DNA from: Bacteroidota bacterium | GTDB taxonomy: Bacteria > Bacteroidota > Bacteroidia > Chitinophagales > Chitinophagaceae | Direction of reading: 5' to 3' | Assembly (NCBI GenBank): GCA_016866355.1 | Contig: VGMN01000002.1 | Location: 148,086 to 212,085 of the forward strand | Length of the DNA stretch: 64,000 nucleotides | Shown: positions 30,006-37,792 of the stretch, piece by piece | Layout of the letters: every line of letters begins with the position of its first letter | Numbering within the stretch: the stretch's first letter is position 1 | Notes under the pieces: model-generated | What the model saw: only the letters and a program-made list of their open reading frames with translations | The model's database searches: none | Told to the model about the DNA's origin: nothing | Made by a program: the position numbers and the translations under genes

Positions 30006-31378
30006 TTGAAGTCCGATAGGGCTTTTATTTTTTCCGGAAAATTTTCCTTAAACAAAAGGATTGTTTTTTGTATGGTGCTATTATTCCTGTAAGGAGTGAT
30101 TAACTTTTTTATTTCTGCAATATCATTAATGGCTGTTTTTAGGGGGATATAACCCATGCCATAGAAACTGCCTTTTTCAATCAGCACACAAGATTGCTCT
30201 TTGCCATTTCTTCCCTTGTCAAGTATCATAAAACTTTGATTAGCTATTAATTCTTGCAGGGCATGGTTTACCCGGTTGTTATAAGATGAAACACGCTCAT
30301 TTTTTGTGCAAGCTCCTTTGCAGGTTGTGGCAAATTCACCTGCGCAGGCTCCAGTAGCTTTCTGTAAAAAACATAAACGCAAACAAAGCTGATACGTTCG
30401 CGCCAACCTGCGAATGACTGTTTGCCCATCAGCCAGCGAATAGAAGTGAAAAAGGGAGGGGACGTTTTTTTTAATTTTATCTACTGCAATTCTTTTATAT
30501 CCGTGTTGGTCCTCAAAGACAAATAATCCAAACGTGTCTTCCTTTTTTTTCTGTGCTGCATTAAATCGAGGCCAGCGATGTTTTATTTCTGCTGATTCTA
30601 GCAGTGTTGCCATGAGGGGAGTAGCGCATTCTTGGTAAGTGATACGATGAACATTTCTAATAAACTTTTGCTTTTGTGCCGTAGGCGCATCATTGCTAAA
30701 ATGGCTATTTACTCGGTAGCGTATGTTTATAGCTTTTCCCACATACACCACTTTATCTTTTTTATCATGGAAATAATAGACGCCTGGTTTAGTAGGAAGT
30801 TGATCAAAATCAGTACGGGAAACATGTGGGGGTAGTATCCATTCCTTTGAATTCCTTTTCAAACTTTTGCCAATGAGGTTTGCAGTATCCTCATGCAATA
30901 ATTTTCTAAAAAGTGCAACAGTGGCAGCGGTGTCTCCCCCAGCACGATGCCTGTTTGCTAGTTCAATGCCCAGCGACCGGCAAAGTTTGCCTAAGCTATA
31001 GGAAGGATATCCGGGAAGTATTTGTCGGCTCAAACGAACGGTACATAACTTAGCGCAATTCAACTCATACCCTTCAGCTTTTAGTTGTGCTTTGACAAAT
31101 GAGTAATCAAATTGCACATTATGTGCCACAAAAATTTGTCCTTGAAGTAATGTGTAAATACGTTCTGCAATGGTTGCAAACGAGGGAGCATTTGCAACCA
31201 TTTCGTTAGTGATACCTGTCATTTGTTGTATAAAAGGCGGTATTGGTTGCAAGGGGTTAACCAACGATTCAAAAGTTGCCACCACTTCCATTCCGTCAAA
31301 TACATGGATAGCAATCTCAGTGATCCCATTTGCTGCTGCATACGAGCCAGTAGTTTCGATATCTACAATTGCGTACAT
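30002..31378 (-). CDS. DnaQ-like exonuclease fused to a GIY-YIG nuclease domain
   Basis: A 458-residue two-nuclease protein. Residues about 1-165 form a DEDDh 3'-5' exonuclease as in DNA polymerase III epsilon: DIETTG, a middle HNVQFDYSF and HRAGGDT. Residues about 195-275 form a UvrC/Cho-type GIY-YIG domain (PGVYYFHDKKDKVVYVGKA). The C-terminal third has a Cys-containing segment (CLRLCFLQKATGACAGEF) similar to UvrC-like proteins. The fusion is a known architecture presumed to act in DNA repair. ATG 31378 gives MYAIVDIETTG, the natural exonuclease N-terminus. Confidence 0.88.
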   Translation of the reverse strand: MYAIVDIETTGSYAAANGITEIAIHVFDGMEVVATFESLVNPLQPIPPFIQQMTGITNEMVANAPSFATIAERIYTLLQGQIFVAHNVQFDYSFVKAQLKAEGYELNCAKLCTVRLSRQILPGYPSYSLGKLCRSLGIELANRHRAGGDTAATVALFRKLLHEDTANLIGKSLKRNSKEWILPPHVSRTDFDQLPTKPGVYYFHDKKDKVVYVGKAINIRYRVNSHFSNDAPTAQKQKFIRNVHRITYQECATPLMATLLESAEIKHRWPRFNAAQKKKEDTFGLFVFEDQHGYKRIAVDKIKKNVPSLFHFYSLADGQTVIRRLARTYQLCLRLCFLQKATGACAGEFATTCKGACTKNERVSSYNNRVNHALQELIANQSFMILDKGRNGKEQSCVLIEKGSFYGMGYIPLKTAINDIAEIKKLITPYRNNSTIQKTILLFKENFPEKIKALSDFN

Positions 31379-31430
31379 ACAAAACGCTAAATTCGTTAAA
31401 AATTGAGTGGTGTTTGAATCAAAATTTGAT

Positions 31431-32360
31431 ATGTTTCGTAATAGGCTTGAAAAGGTTAATCGGCATTTGAGCAAACTGGCCAGACGAAAAAACATTGAAG
31501 CCTACCGTATTTACGATCATGATCTCCCTGAGTTTCCATTCTGTATCGAACGATACGGGGCGCACCTTTGTCTGGCAGAGTATAAACGCAGACATGGAAT
31601 GGATGAGGATTTTCATGCCACTTGGTTACAAACCTGCCTTCAAATTATCAGTGCCGTGTTGCAAGTTCCACCAGAAAATATTCATAAGCGAATTAGACAG
31701 CGCAAGATGGGGAGACAAGGTCAATATCAGAAAGTGGAGGGGGAAGAGGGGCTTGGATTTTTTCAAGTAGCTGAAAATGGGCTGTTTTTTTGGGTCAACC
31801 TGAACGATTACCTGGACACCGGATTATTTCTTGATCATCGCGATACCAGACAGCTGGTGCGAGAGCAGAGCAAGCATAAGCGTGTACTGAATCTCTTTGC
31901 TTATACGGGTTCTTTTTCCGTTTATGCTGCAGCGGGTGGGGCTAGCTTAGTAACTACGGTAGATCTCTCAAATACTTACCTTGATTGGGCCATGCGCAAT
32001 ATGAAAAGTAATGAGTTTGAGGGTCCGTCTTTTCAATTTGAAAGAGCAGATGTCAAACAATGGTTAGATCATGTTCCAGCAGGTAGTTATGACTTAATTG
32101 TGATGGATCCTCCAACGTTTAGTAATAGCAAACGGATGAATGAAGTGTTAGATATACAAGTTGATCACGTACCGCTCATTTTTTCTTGCATGCGATTATT
32201 GTCATCCTCGGGAACTTTATACTTCAGTACTAACTATACTGGATTCAAGTTAGATACAGCGGCACTCCCTAATTTTAAAATCAAAGACATCACGCGTACA
32301 ACCACCCCTTTTGATTTTGAGGGCAGACTAAAAAGGCTATGTTTTAGTCTGCAGCCATAA
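31431..32360 (+). CDS. RlmK-like 23S rRNA methyltransferase
   Basis: A 309-residue class I SAM methyltransferase resembling the C-terminal (RlmK, m7G2069) half of E. coli RlmKL. Landmarks: NRLEKVNRHLSKLARR at the start, RIRQRKMGRQGQYQK, LNDYLDTGLFLDHRDTR, SAM motif I VLNLFAYTGSFSVYAAAGGA and motif IV DLIVMDPPTFS. It is stand-alone, with no THUMP/RlmL half. ATG 31431 is preferred over an in-frame GTG at 31407. Confidence 0.85.
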   Translation: MFRNRLEKVNRHLSKLARRKNIEAYRIYDHDLPEFPFCIERYGAHLCLAEYKRRHGMDEDFHATWLQTCLQIISAVLQVPPENIHKRIRQRKMGRQGQYQKVEGEEGLGFFQVAENGLFFWVNLNDYLDTGLFLDHRDTRQLVREQSKHKRVLNLFAYTGSFSVYAAAGGASLVTTVDLSNTYLDWAMRNMKSNEFEGPSFQFERADVKQWLDHVPAGSYDLIVMDPPTFSNSKRMNEVLDIQVDHVPLIFSCMRLLSSSGTLYFSTNYTGFKLDTAALPNFKIKDITRTTTPFDFEGRLKRLCFSLQP

Positions 32361-32361
32361 A

Positions 32362-32384
32362 AAAAGCCCCAATGGGGCTTTTGT
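32362..32384. terminator. Bidirectional terminator, RlmK-like / mdh
   Basis: AAAAGCCCC and GGGGCTTTT (32362-32382) form a hairpin with a 3-nt loop and T runs on both strands between two convergent genes. Confidence 0.85.
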
Positions 32385-32401
32385 AAAAATCAGATATTTT
32401 C

Positions 32402-33331
32402 TTAGAGCGTTTTTAGGACTTCGTTCATGCTTCTGACCGCATCGGCACTTTTATTGAACGCTTGTTGCTCTGTTTCGTTCAATTGGAAGTCAATAATCTT
32501 TTCCCATCCATTTCTTCCAATTATTACGGGTACTCCCAAGCAAATATCATTTTGCTTGTACTCCCCTTGTAAAGAAACGCAGCAAGTGAAAAGTTTCTTT
32601 TCGTCTCTAACAATTGATTCCACCAGTGCAGCAGCAGCAGCACCCGGAGCATACCAAGCAGAAGTGCCAATCAATGCAGTTAAAGTAGCACCGCCTACCA
32701 TGGTGTCTTTAACAATTTTATCTTGCTGTTCTTGATTTAAAAATTGGGAAACAGGTACACTATTCCAAGTTGCCATTCTTATTAATGGTATCATGGTAGT
32801 ATCTCCATGACCGCCAATTACCACTGCATTTAAATCAGAGGGGCTGCAATGCAACTGTTGACTAAGTTGGTATTTAAATCGACTGCTATCTAAAGTTCCA
32901 CCCATACCAATGATTCTACTTTTGGGAAGTCCTGTTGATTGCAAAGCCAGGTATGTCATGGTGTCCATTGGGTTACTTACCACAACAATAATGGCATTGG
33001 GGGAGTGTGTAAGAATGTTAGCGCATACACCCTTTACAATACCAGCATTAACACCAATTAATTCCTCTCTAGTCATGCCTGGTTTACGTGGTAATCCCGA
33101 GGTGATCACTACCACATCGCTTCCGGCAGTTTTTGCATAATCATTGGTGCTTCCCACTATACGTGTATCAAAACCCAGCAAGGTTGCGGTTTGCATCATA
33201 TCCTGGGCTTTCCCTTCGGCAATTCCCTCTTTGATGTCTAGTAAAACCAATTCTTGGCAAAGTTCTTTTCTAGCGATATTATCAGCGCAGGTAGCACCCA
33301 CTGCGCCTGCACCTACAACAGTAATTTTCAT
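32402..33331 (-). CDS. mdh: Malate dehydrogenase
   Basis: A 309-residue LDH/MDH-family enzyme: Rossmann VVGAGAVGATCADNIA at about 5-20, the NAD Asp in VLLDIKEG, substrate-loop arginines in GLPRKPGMTREE and the catalytic His in IGGHGDTTM. Loop Arg (not Gln) before KPGM indicates malate rather than lactate. It belongs to the LDH-like MDH group used in the TCA cycle. ATG 33331 is preceded by a minus-strand TACCTTTG box. Confidence 0.92.
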   Translation of the reverse strand: MKITVVGAGAVGATCADNIARKELCQELVLLDIKEGIAEGKAQDMMQTATLLGFDTRIVGSTNDYAKTAGSDVVVITSGLPRKPGMTREELIGVNAGIVKGVCANILTHSPNAIIVVVSNPMDTMTYLALQSTGLPKSRIIGMGGTLDSSRFKYQLSQQLHCSPSDLNAVVIGGHGDTTMIPLIRMATWNSVPVSQFLNQEQQDKIVKDTMVGGATLTALIGTSAWYAPGAAAAALVESIVRDEKKLFTCCVSLQGEYKQNDICLGVPVIIGRNGWEKIIDFQLNETEQQAFNKSADAVRSMNEVLKTL

Positions 33332-33346
33332 AGTGAAAAATTTTCG

Positions 33347-33354
33347 CAAAGGTA
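33347..33354 (-). promoter_or_regulatory. -7 box of mdh
   Basis: TACCTTTG on the minus strand, 15 nt before the mdh start. It is divergent from the efp promoter and only about 28 bp from its -7 box. Confidence 0.7.
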
Positions 33355-33358
33355 GCAG

Positions 33359-33390
33359 TTTTGTGGTCAGCGAGTCACGTTGTATCTTTG
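33359..33390 (+). promoter_or_regulatory. efp promoter
   Basis: TTTTG (33359-33363), a 19-nt spacer, then TATCTTTG (33383-33390): a complete consensus match. Confidence 0.8.
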
Positions 33391-33408
33391 CCGCCACAAA
33401 ATTTTGTC

Positions 33409-33978
33409 ATGGCAAGTACAGCAGATATCAGCCGCGGACTTATAATCAAGTTAGACGGCAGTCTTTATTCAGTAGTTGAGTTTGGGGAGAATAAAACGGC
33501 GCGTGCAGCGGCTAAGGTGTGGGCAAAGCTCAAAGGGATAGATAATAACCGAAGTATTGAAAAAACATGGAATTCCGGGGACACAATTTTCCCGATACGT
33601 GTTGAACGTAAAGCTTACCAGTACTTATACAAGGATGATACAGGGTACAATTTCATGGATAATGAAACCTTTGAACAGGTAGCTGTAGAAGAATCACTAG
33701 TGGATGCTCCCCAATTTTTAAAAGAAGGGCAGGAGGTCAGTGTCCTTTTTAATACAGAGACTGAGGCGCCCATGTCTGTAGAATTACCCGATAAAATTGT
33801 ATTACTTGTAACGTACACTGAGCCTGGCTTGAGAGGTGATACGGCAACACGTACCTTAAAGCCAGCCACTGTTGAGACAGGCGCAAAGGTCAATGTTCCG
33901 CTTTTTGTCAATGAAGGCGAATTGATACGTGTTAACACAAAGACAGGTGATTATGTGGAGCGAGTGAAAGAAGCGTAA
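33409..33978 (+). CDS. efp: Elongation factor P with atypical tip loop
   Basis: A 189-residue EF-P with three beta-barrel domains; family blocks include MDNETFEQVAV, VTYTEPGLRGDTAT and VPLFVNEGELIRVNTKTGDYV. EF-P relieves ribosome stalling at proline runs. The domain I tip normally carries PGKG with the modified Lys34. Aligned without gaps to E. coli EF-P, this protein has NKTARAAAK there, with Arg32 at the modified position. ATG 33409 fits the promoter and the N-terminus. Monocistronic, with its own promoter and terminator. Confidence 0.93.
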   Translation: MASTADISRGLIIKLDGSLYSVVEFGENKTARAAAKVWAKLKGIDNNRSIEKTWNSGDTIFPIRVERKAYQYLYKDDTGYNFMDNETFEQVAVEESLVDAPQFLKEGQEVSVLFNTETEAPMSVELPDKIVLLVTYTEPGLRGDTATRTLKPATVETGAKVNVPLFVNEGELIRVNTKTGDYVERVKEA

Positions 33979-33995
33979 TCTTACTAATTGTATTG

Positions 33996-34028
33996 AAGCC
34001 CGATTTTCGAAAAATCGGGCTTTTTTTT
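33996..34028 (+). terminator. Terminator after efp
   Basis: AAGCCCGATTTT (33996-34007) pairs with AAAATCGGGCTT, followed by eight T. Confidence 0.9.
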
Positions 34029-34155
34029 GCATTTTTAGCTTGTTTTTGACCAAAAAGTGATAAAAAATACCTAAAAATACCATTTTTCTGCTTGGTCAGT
34101 CCTTACCTTAGCACCCCGATCCGGGTTCATCTAAACCAATCTAAACTTGAAAAAC

Positions 34156-34644
34156 ATGGATTTTAAACAGATTCAGGAGTTGATCAAGATGGTCAACAAA
34201 TCCAATATTGGAGAAGTTACCATTGAACAAAAAGACTTTAAAGTAACAGTCAAGCAAAAAGAGGATAAGATAACCCAGGTTGTTAGTGCCGTGGCACCTA
34301 TGCAAGCAGCCCCCGTATCTGCACCTGCAATTCCTGCTGCAGCCCCTGTTTCGGCTGCCAGTCCTGCTGCTGAAAAACCGAAACCGGCTGCAGCCACGGA
34401 AAATTTAATCACAATTAAAAGTCCCATGATTGGCACTTTTTATCGTAAATCATCACCTGACAAACCTAATCTGGTAGATGTAGGCACGGAAATAAATAAC
34501 GGAAGCGTAGTTTGTATTATTGAAGCCATGAAGCTTTTTAACGAGATTGAAAGTGAAGTAAAAGGCCGCGTAGTGAAAGTTTTAGTTGATGACGTTTCTC
34601 CAGTTGAGTACGATCAACCACTATTTCTAGTTGAACCTGCTTGA
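34156..34644 (+). CDS. accB: Biotin carboxyl carrier protein of acetyl-CoA carboxylase
   Basis: A 162-residue BCCP. It has an N-terminal helical region (MDFKQIQELIKMVNKSNIGE), a Pro/Ala-rich flexible linker (about 55-85) and the biotinyl domain with the target Lys in EAMKLFNEIE. It swings biotin between AccC and AccAD. ATG 34156 is used; an in-frame TTG three codons upstream is ignored. A near-consensus box TACCTTAG is at 34104-34111. accC follows after 23 nt. Confidence 0.95.
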   Translation: MDFKQIQELIKMVNKSNIGEVTIEQKDFKVTVKQKEDKITQVVSAVAPMQAAPVSAPAIPAAAPVSAASPAAEKPKPAAATENLITIKSPMIGTFYRKSSPDKPNLVDVGTEINNGSVVCIIEAMKLFNEIESEVKGRVVKVLVDDVSPVEYDQPLFLVEPA

Positions 34645-34667
34645 TCTATTAAAACGAATTAGCCATT

Positions 34668-36005
34668 ATGTTTAAGAAAATCCTCATAGCCAACAGAGGC
34701 GAAATTGCTTTGCGTGTAATACGGACCGCACGGGAGATGGGAATTAAAACAGTTGCTGTTTATTCCACTGCTGATCGGGATAGTTTGCATGTGAAATTTG
34801 CAGACGAAGCAGTTTGTATTGGAAAGCCACAGAGTAGTGACTCTTATTTGAATATTGCTAATATCATGTCTGCTGTTGAAATTACCAACGCAGATGCGGT
34901 ACACCCAGGCTATGGTTTTTTAGCGGAGAATTCTCGCTTTGCCATAATCTGTAATGAGCATGGAATTAAATTTATAGGCCCTACTCCTGAAATGATCAAT
35001 GCCATGGGCGATAAGATCACGGCTAAGGAGACTATGATAAAAGCGGGTGTTCCTGTTGTGCCAGGCGGGCAGGGGCTTTTACAGAGTGTTGATGAGGCAA
35101 AAGGGCTGGCACGCGAAATGGGATATCCCATTATTTTGAAGGCCACTGCGGGTGGAGGAGGAAAGGGTATGCGAATTGTGTGGGAAGAATCCCAATTAGA
35201 AAAAGCATATGATACCGCTAAAGCAGAAGCGTTAGCATCATTTAAGAATGACGGGATCTACATGGAAAAATTTGTGGAAGAACCTCGTCATATTGAGATA
35301 CAGGTAGCAGGGGATCAATACGGAAACGTATGTCATTTAAGTGAACGTGATTGTTCTATTCAGAGGCGTCATCAAAAATTAGTGGAGGAATCTCCTTCAC
35401 CTTTTATGACAGATGATTTACGTTACAAAATGGGAGAGGCTGCTAAGAAAGCTGCTGCGGCTATTAATTATGAAAGTGTGGGCACCATTGAGTTCCTGGT
35501 AGACAAGCACCGCAACTTTTATTTCATGGAAATGAACACCCGTATACAGGTGGAGCATTGTGTAACGGAGGAAGTGATCAATTATGATCTGATAAAAGAA
35601 CAAATCTTAATTGCTGCAGGCCATCGTATTTCTGGAAAAGATTATTTTCCCGAAATGCATTCAATCGAATGCCGAATCAATGCAGAGGATCCTTACAATG
35701 ATTTCAGGCCTTCTCCTGGCAAAATTACTGTTTGTCATCAACCAGGCGGACATGGTGTTCGTGTAGATAGCCATGTGTATGCCGGCTATGTTATTCCGCC
35801 TTATTATGACTCTATGATTGGAAAGTTGATTACGGTGGCGCAGACCCGACAAGAGGCTATTCAAACCATGTATCGTGCATTGAGTGAATATGTGATTGAA
35901 GGAGTTAAAACCACTATTCCTTTTCACTTACAATTAATGCAGGACGAACGCTTCAGAAGCGGAGATTTCAATACCAAATTTTTGGAATCGTTTAAGCTCA
36001 AATAG
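34668..36005 (+). CDS. accC: Acetyl-CoA carboxylase biotin carboxylase subunit
   Basis: A 445-residue ATP-grasp biotin carboxylase: [18 protein letters not shown] at the start, the Gly-rich ATP lid [10 protein letters not shown] near residue 163, [16 protein letters not shown] and [15 protein letters not shown] in the active site. It carboxylates the biotin of AccB using bicarbonate and ATP. Forms the accBC operon. Confidence 0.96.
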   Translation: MFKKILIANRGEIALRVIRTAREMGIKTVAVYSTADRDSLHVKFADEAVCIGKPQSSDSYLNIANIMSAVEITNADAVHPGYGFLAENSRFAIICNEHGIKFIGPTPEMINAMGDKITAKETMIKAGVPVVPGGQGLLQSVDEAKGLAREMGYPIILKATAGGGGKGMRIVWEESQLEKAYDTAKAEALASFKNDGIYMEKFVEEPRHIEIQVAGDQYGNVCHLSERDCSIQRRHQKLVEESPSPFMTDDLRYKMGEAAKKAAAAINYESVGTIEFLVDKHRNFYFMEMNTRIQVEHCVTEEVINYDLIKEQILIAAGHRISGKDYFPEMHSIECRINAEDPYNDFRPSPGKITVCHQPGGHGVRVDSHVYAGYVIPPYYDSMIGKLITVAQTRQEAIQTMYRALSEYVIEGVKTTIPFHLQLMQDERFRSGDFNTKFLESFKLK

Positions 36006-36007
36006 GC

Positions 36008-37723
36008 TTAGAATCCTGCAACACTGTCATCGCCTCTTTTATCGGCAACTATTTCTAGTTTACCATCTGGTAAAACGCGAATTAACTCTGTTCGGCCAAT
36101 GCCGCTTCTTTCTTTGGCCAACTGGTAGCCCATGGTCTTCAATTTAGTTTTTATTTCTTCGGGGAATCCCTTCTCTGTTACGAGTTCGTCTGGAAGCCAT
36201 TGATGATGAAATTTAGGTTTATAAACGGCATCCTCAGCGGATAATTCAAATTCCAAAAGATTGATCAAGGTCTGAAATACTTGGTTAGGTATGGTAGTTC
36301 CGCCGGGTGTTCCTACTACAATGAAGGGCTTACCATTTTTAGTTACAATAGTGGGTGTCATTGAACTTAACATCCTCTTTCCTGGCTGTATCGCATTTGC
36401 CTCTCCTCCCAGTGCTCCATACATATTGGGAACACCTGGACTCACACTAAAGTCGTCCATTTCGTCATTAATAAAAAAGCCCGCTCCGCCAATGACAGTT
36501 CTGCTTCCATAAGAATTATTGAGCGTGGTGGTTACTGCCACGGCATTTCCTTGGCTATCCATTACACTCAAATGAGTTGTTTCCTCACTTTCTTTTGGGA
36601 GCATTTTGCCTGGATTGACTTGTTTGCTGTCTGTTGCTTTTTCAGGGTTGTAGTCTTTCATGCGCATATTTAGGTAAACAGGGGTCACCAATTGTCTGAC
36701 TGGTACAGGATAAAAGTCAGCATCTCCCATATATGCTGCGCGATCAGCATAGGCTCTTCGCATTACTTCGGTCATGAGTTGTACAGACGCAAGTGAATGA
36801 AAGCCCATTGACTTTAAATTTTTATCCTCCACCATCTTCATCATTTGATTGAGTAATAGACCACCACTGCTGGGCATGGGCATACTTACTATTACAACAT
36901 CTTTGTAAGCAAAACGATGGGGTGTTCTAGATACGGCTTCATATTTTTTTAAATCCTCCAATGAAATAATACCATTTCCGCGCTTCATTTCCGCAACAAT
37001 CAATTGCGCCGTTTCTCCTTCATAGAATCCGGCTTTCCCTTTTTCTTTTATTCTTGTAAGCGTTGTTGCCAGTTGAGGTTGACGCAAGGTGTCCCCTTCT
37101 TTCCAACCCTGTTCTTTCAAAAAGACTGGGGCTTGCGTATTGTATTTTTTAAGATCCTGTTGAATTGCATTTAATCCTCTGGCTTCTGCAGCGGTAATGC
37201 AGAAACCATTTGTGGCTAATTCAATAGCAGGATTAATCAGTTTATCAAATGATAGTTTAGCGTAAGGGTATGTAGCAAATAACCCAGCCACAGTGCCCGG
37301 AACTCCAGCCGCTAAATGGCCTAATTGACTTTTTTCAGTATTAGCTTGTCCATTGCTTTCAATATAGAGGTCTCTGTGAGCGGTGGCTGGAGCTTTTTCT
37401 CTGTAATCAATGGCTACCTGTTTCCCATTGCTTAATTGACCTACTAAAAAACCCCCACCTCCCAAATTTCCAGCATTGGGATATACCACGGCTAGCGCCA
37501 ATTGTGTAGCAATAGCCGCATCAAAAGCGTTTCCTCCTTGTTTCAATATGGCTGCACCCACTAAGCTGGCCAAGGGGTGGGCAGCAGCAACAGCTCCATT
37601 TGAAGCTACCTGCTTCTTTTCGATTTTATAAGCAAAGGGGTTAATGCCTGCTTGTTGGAGTGTTTGTCCAAAACATCCAATTCCACCCACGAGGGCAATT
37701 CCAAGGAAGAGCAGTTTTTTCAT
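36008..37723 (-). CDS. ggt: Secreted gamma-glutamyltransferase
   Basis: A 571-residue Ntn-hydrolase with signal peptide MKKLLFLGIALVGGIGC (a Cys at about 17 could also be lipidated). The large-subunit part (GGNAFDAAIATQLALAVVYP, GGGGFLV) precedes the autoprocessing Thr in ETTHLSVMD at about 390, and the small subunit has YGSRTVIGGAGFFINDEMDDFS. It splits glutathione and other gamma-glutamyl compounds outside the cytoplasm. It is divergent from the M14 peptidase gene and convergent with accC. Confidence 0.93.
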   Translation of the reverse strand: MKKLLFLGIALVGGIGCFGQTLQQAGINPFAYKIEKKQVASNGAVAAAHPLASLVGAAILKQGGNAFDAAIATQLALAVVYPNAGNLGGGGFLVGQLSNGKQVAIDYREKAPATAHRDLYIESNGQANTEKSQLGHLAAGVPGTVAGLFATYPYAKLSFDKLINPAIELATNGFCITAAEARGLNAIQQDLKKYNTQAPVFLKEQGWKEGDTLRQPQLATTLTRIKEKGKAGFYEGETAQLIVAEMKRGNGIISLEDLKKYEAVSRTPHRFAYKDVVIVSMPMPSSGGLLLNQMMKMVEDKNLKSMGFHSLASVQLMTEVMRRAYADRAAYMGDADFYPVPVRQLVTPVYLNMRMKDYNPEKATDSKQVNPGKMLPKESEETTHLSVMDSQGNAVAVTTTLNNSYGSRTVIGGAGFFINDEMDDFSVSPGVPNMYGALGGEANAIQPGKRMLSSMTPTIVTKNGKPFIVVGTPGGTTIPNQVFQTLINLLEFELSAEDAVYKPKFHHQWLPDELVTEKGFPEEIKTKLKTMGYQLAKERSGIGRTELIRVLPDGKLEIVADKRGDDSVAGF

Positions 37724-37792
37724 AGTTGTGCGTTAAAAGGCTAAACTACGGAAAGCGAAACAAACCTTAACTTGCCTGTCTAATTTTTATCT

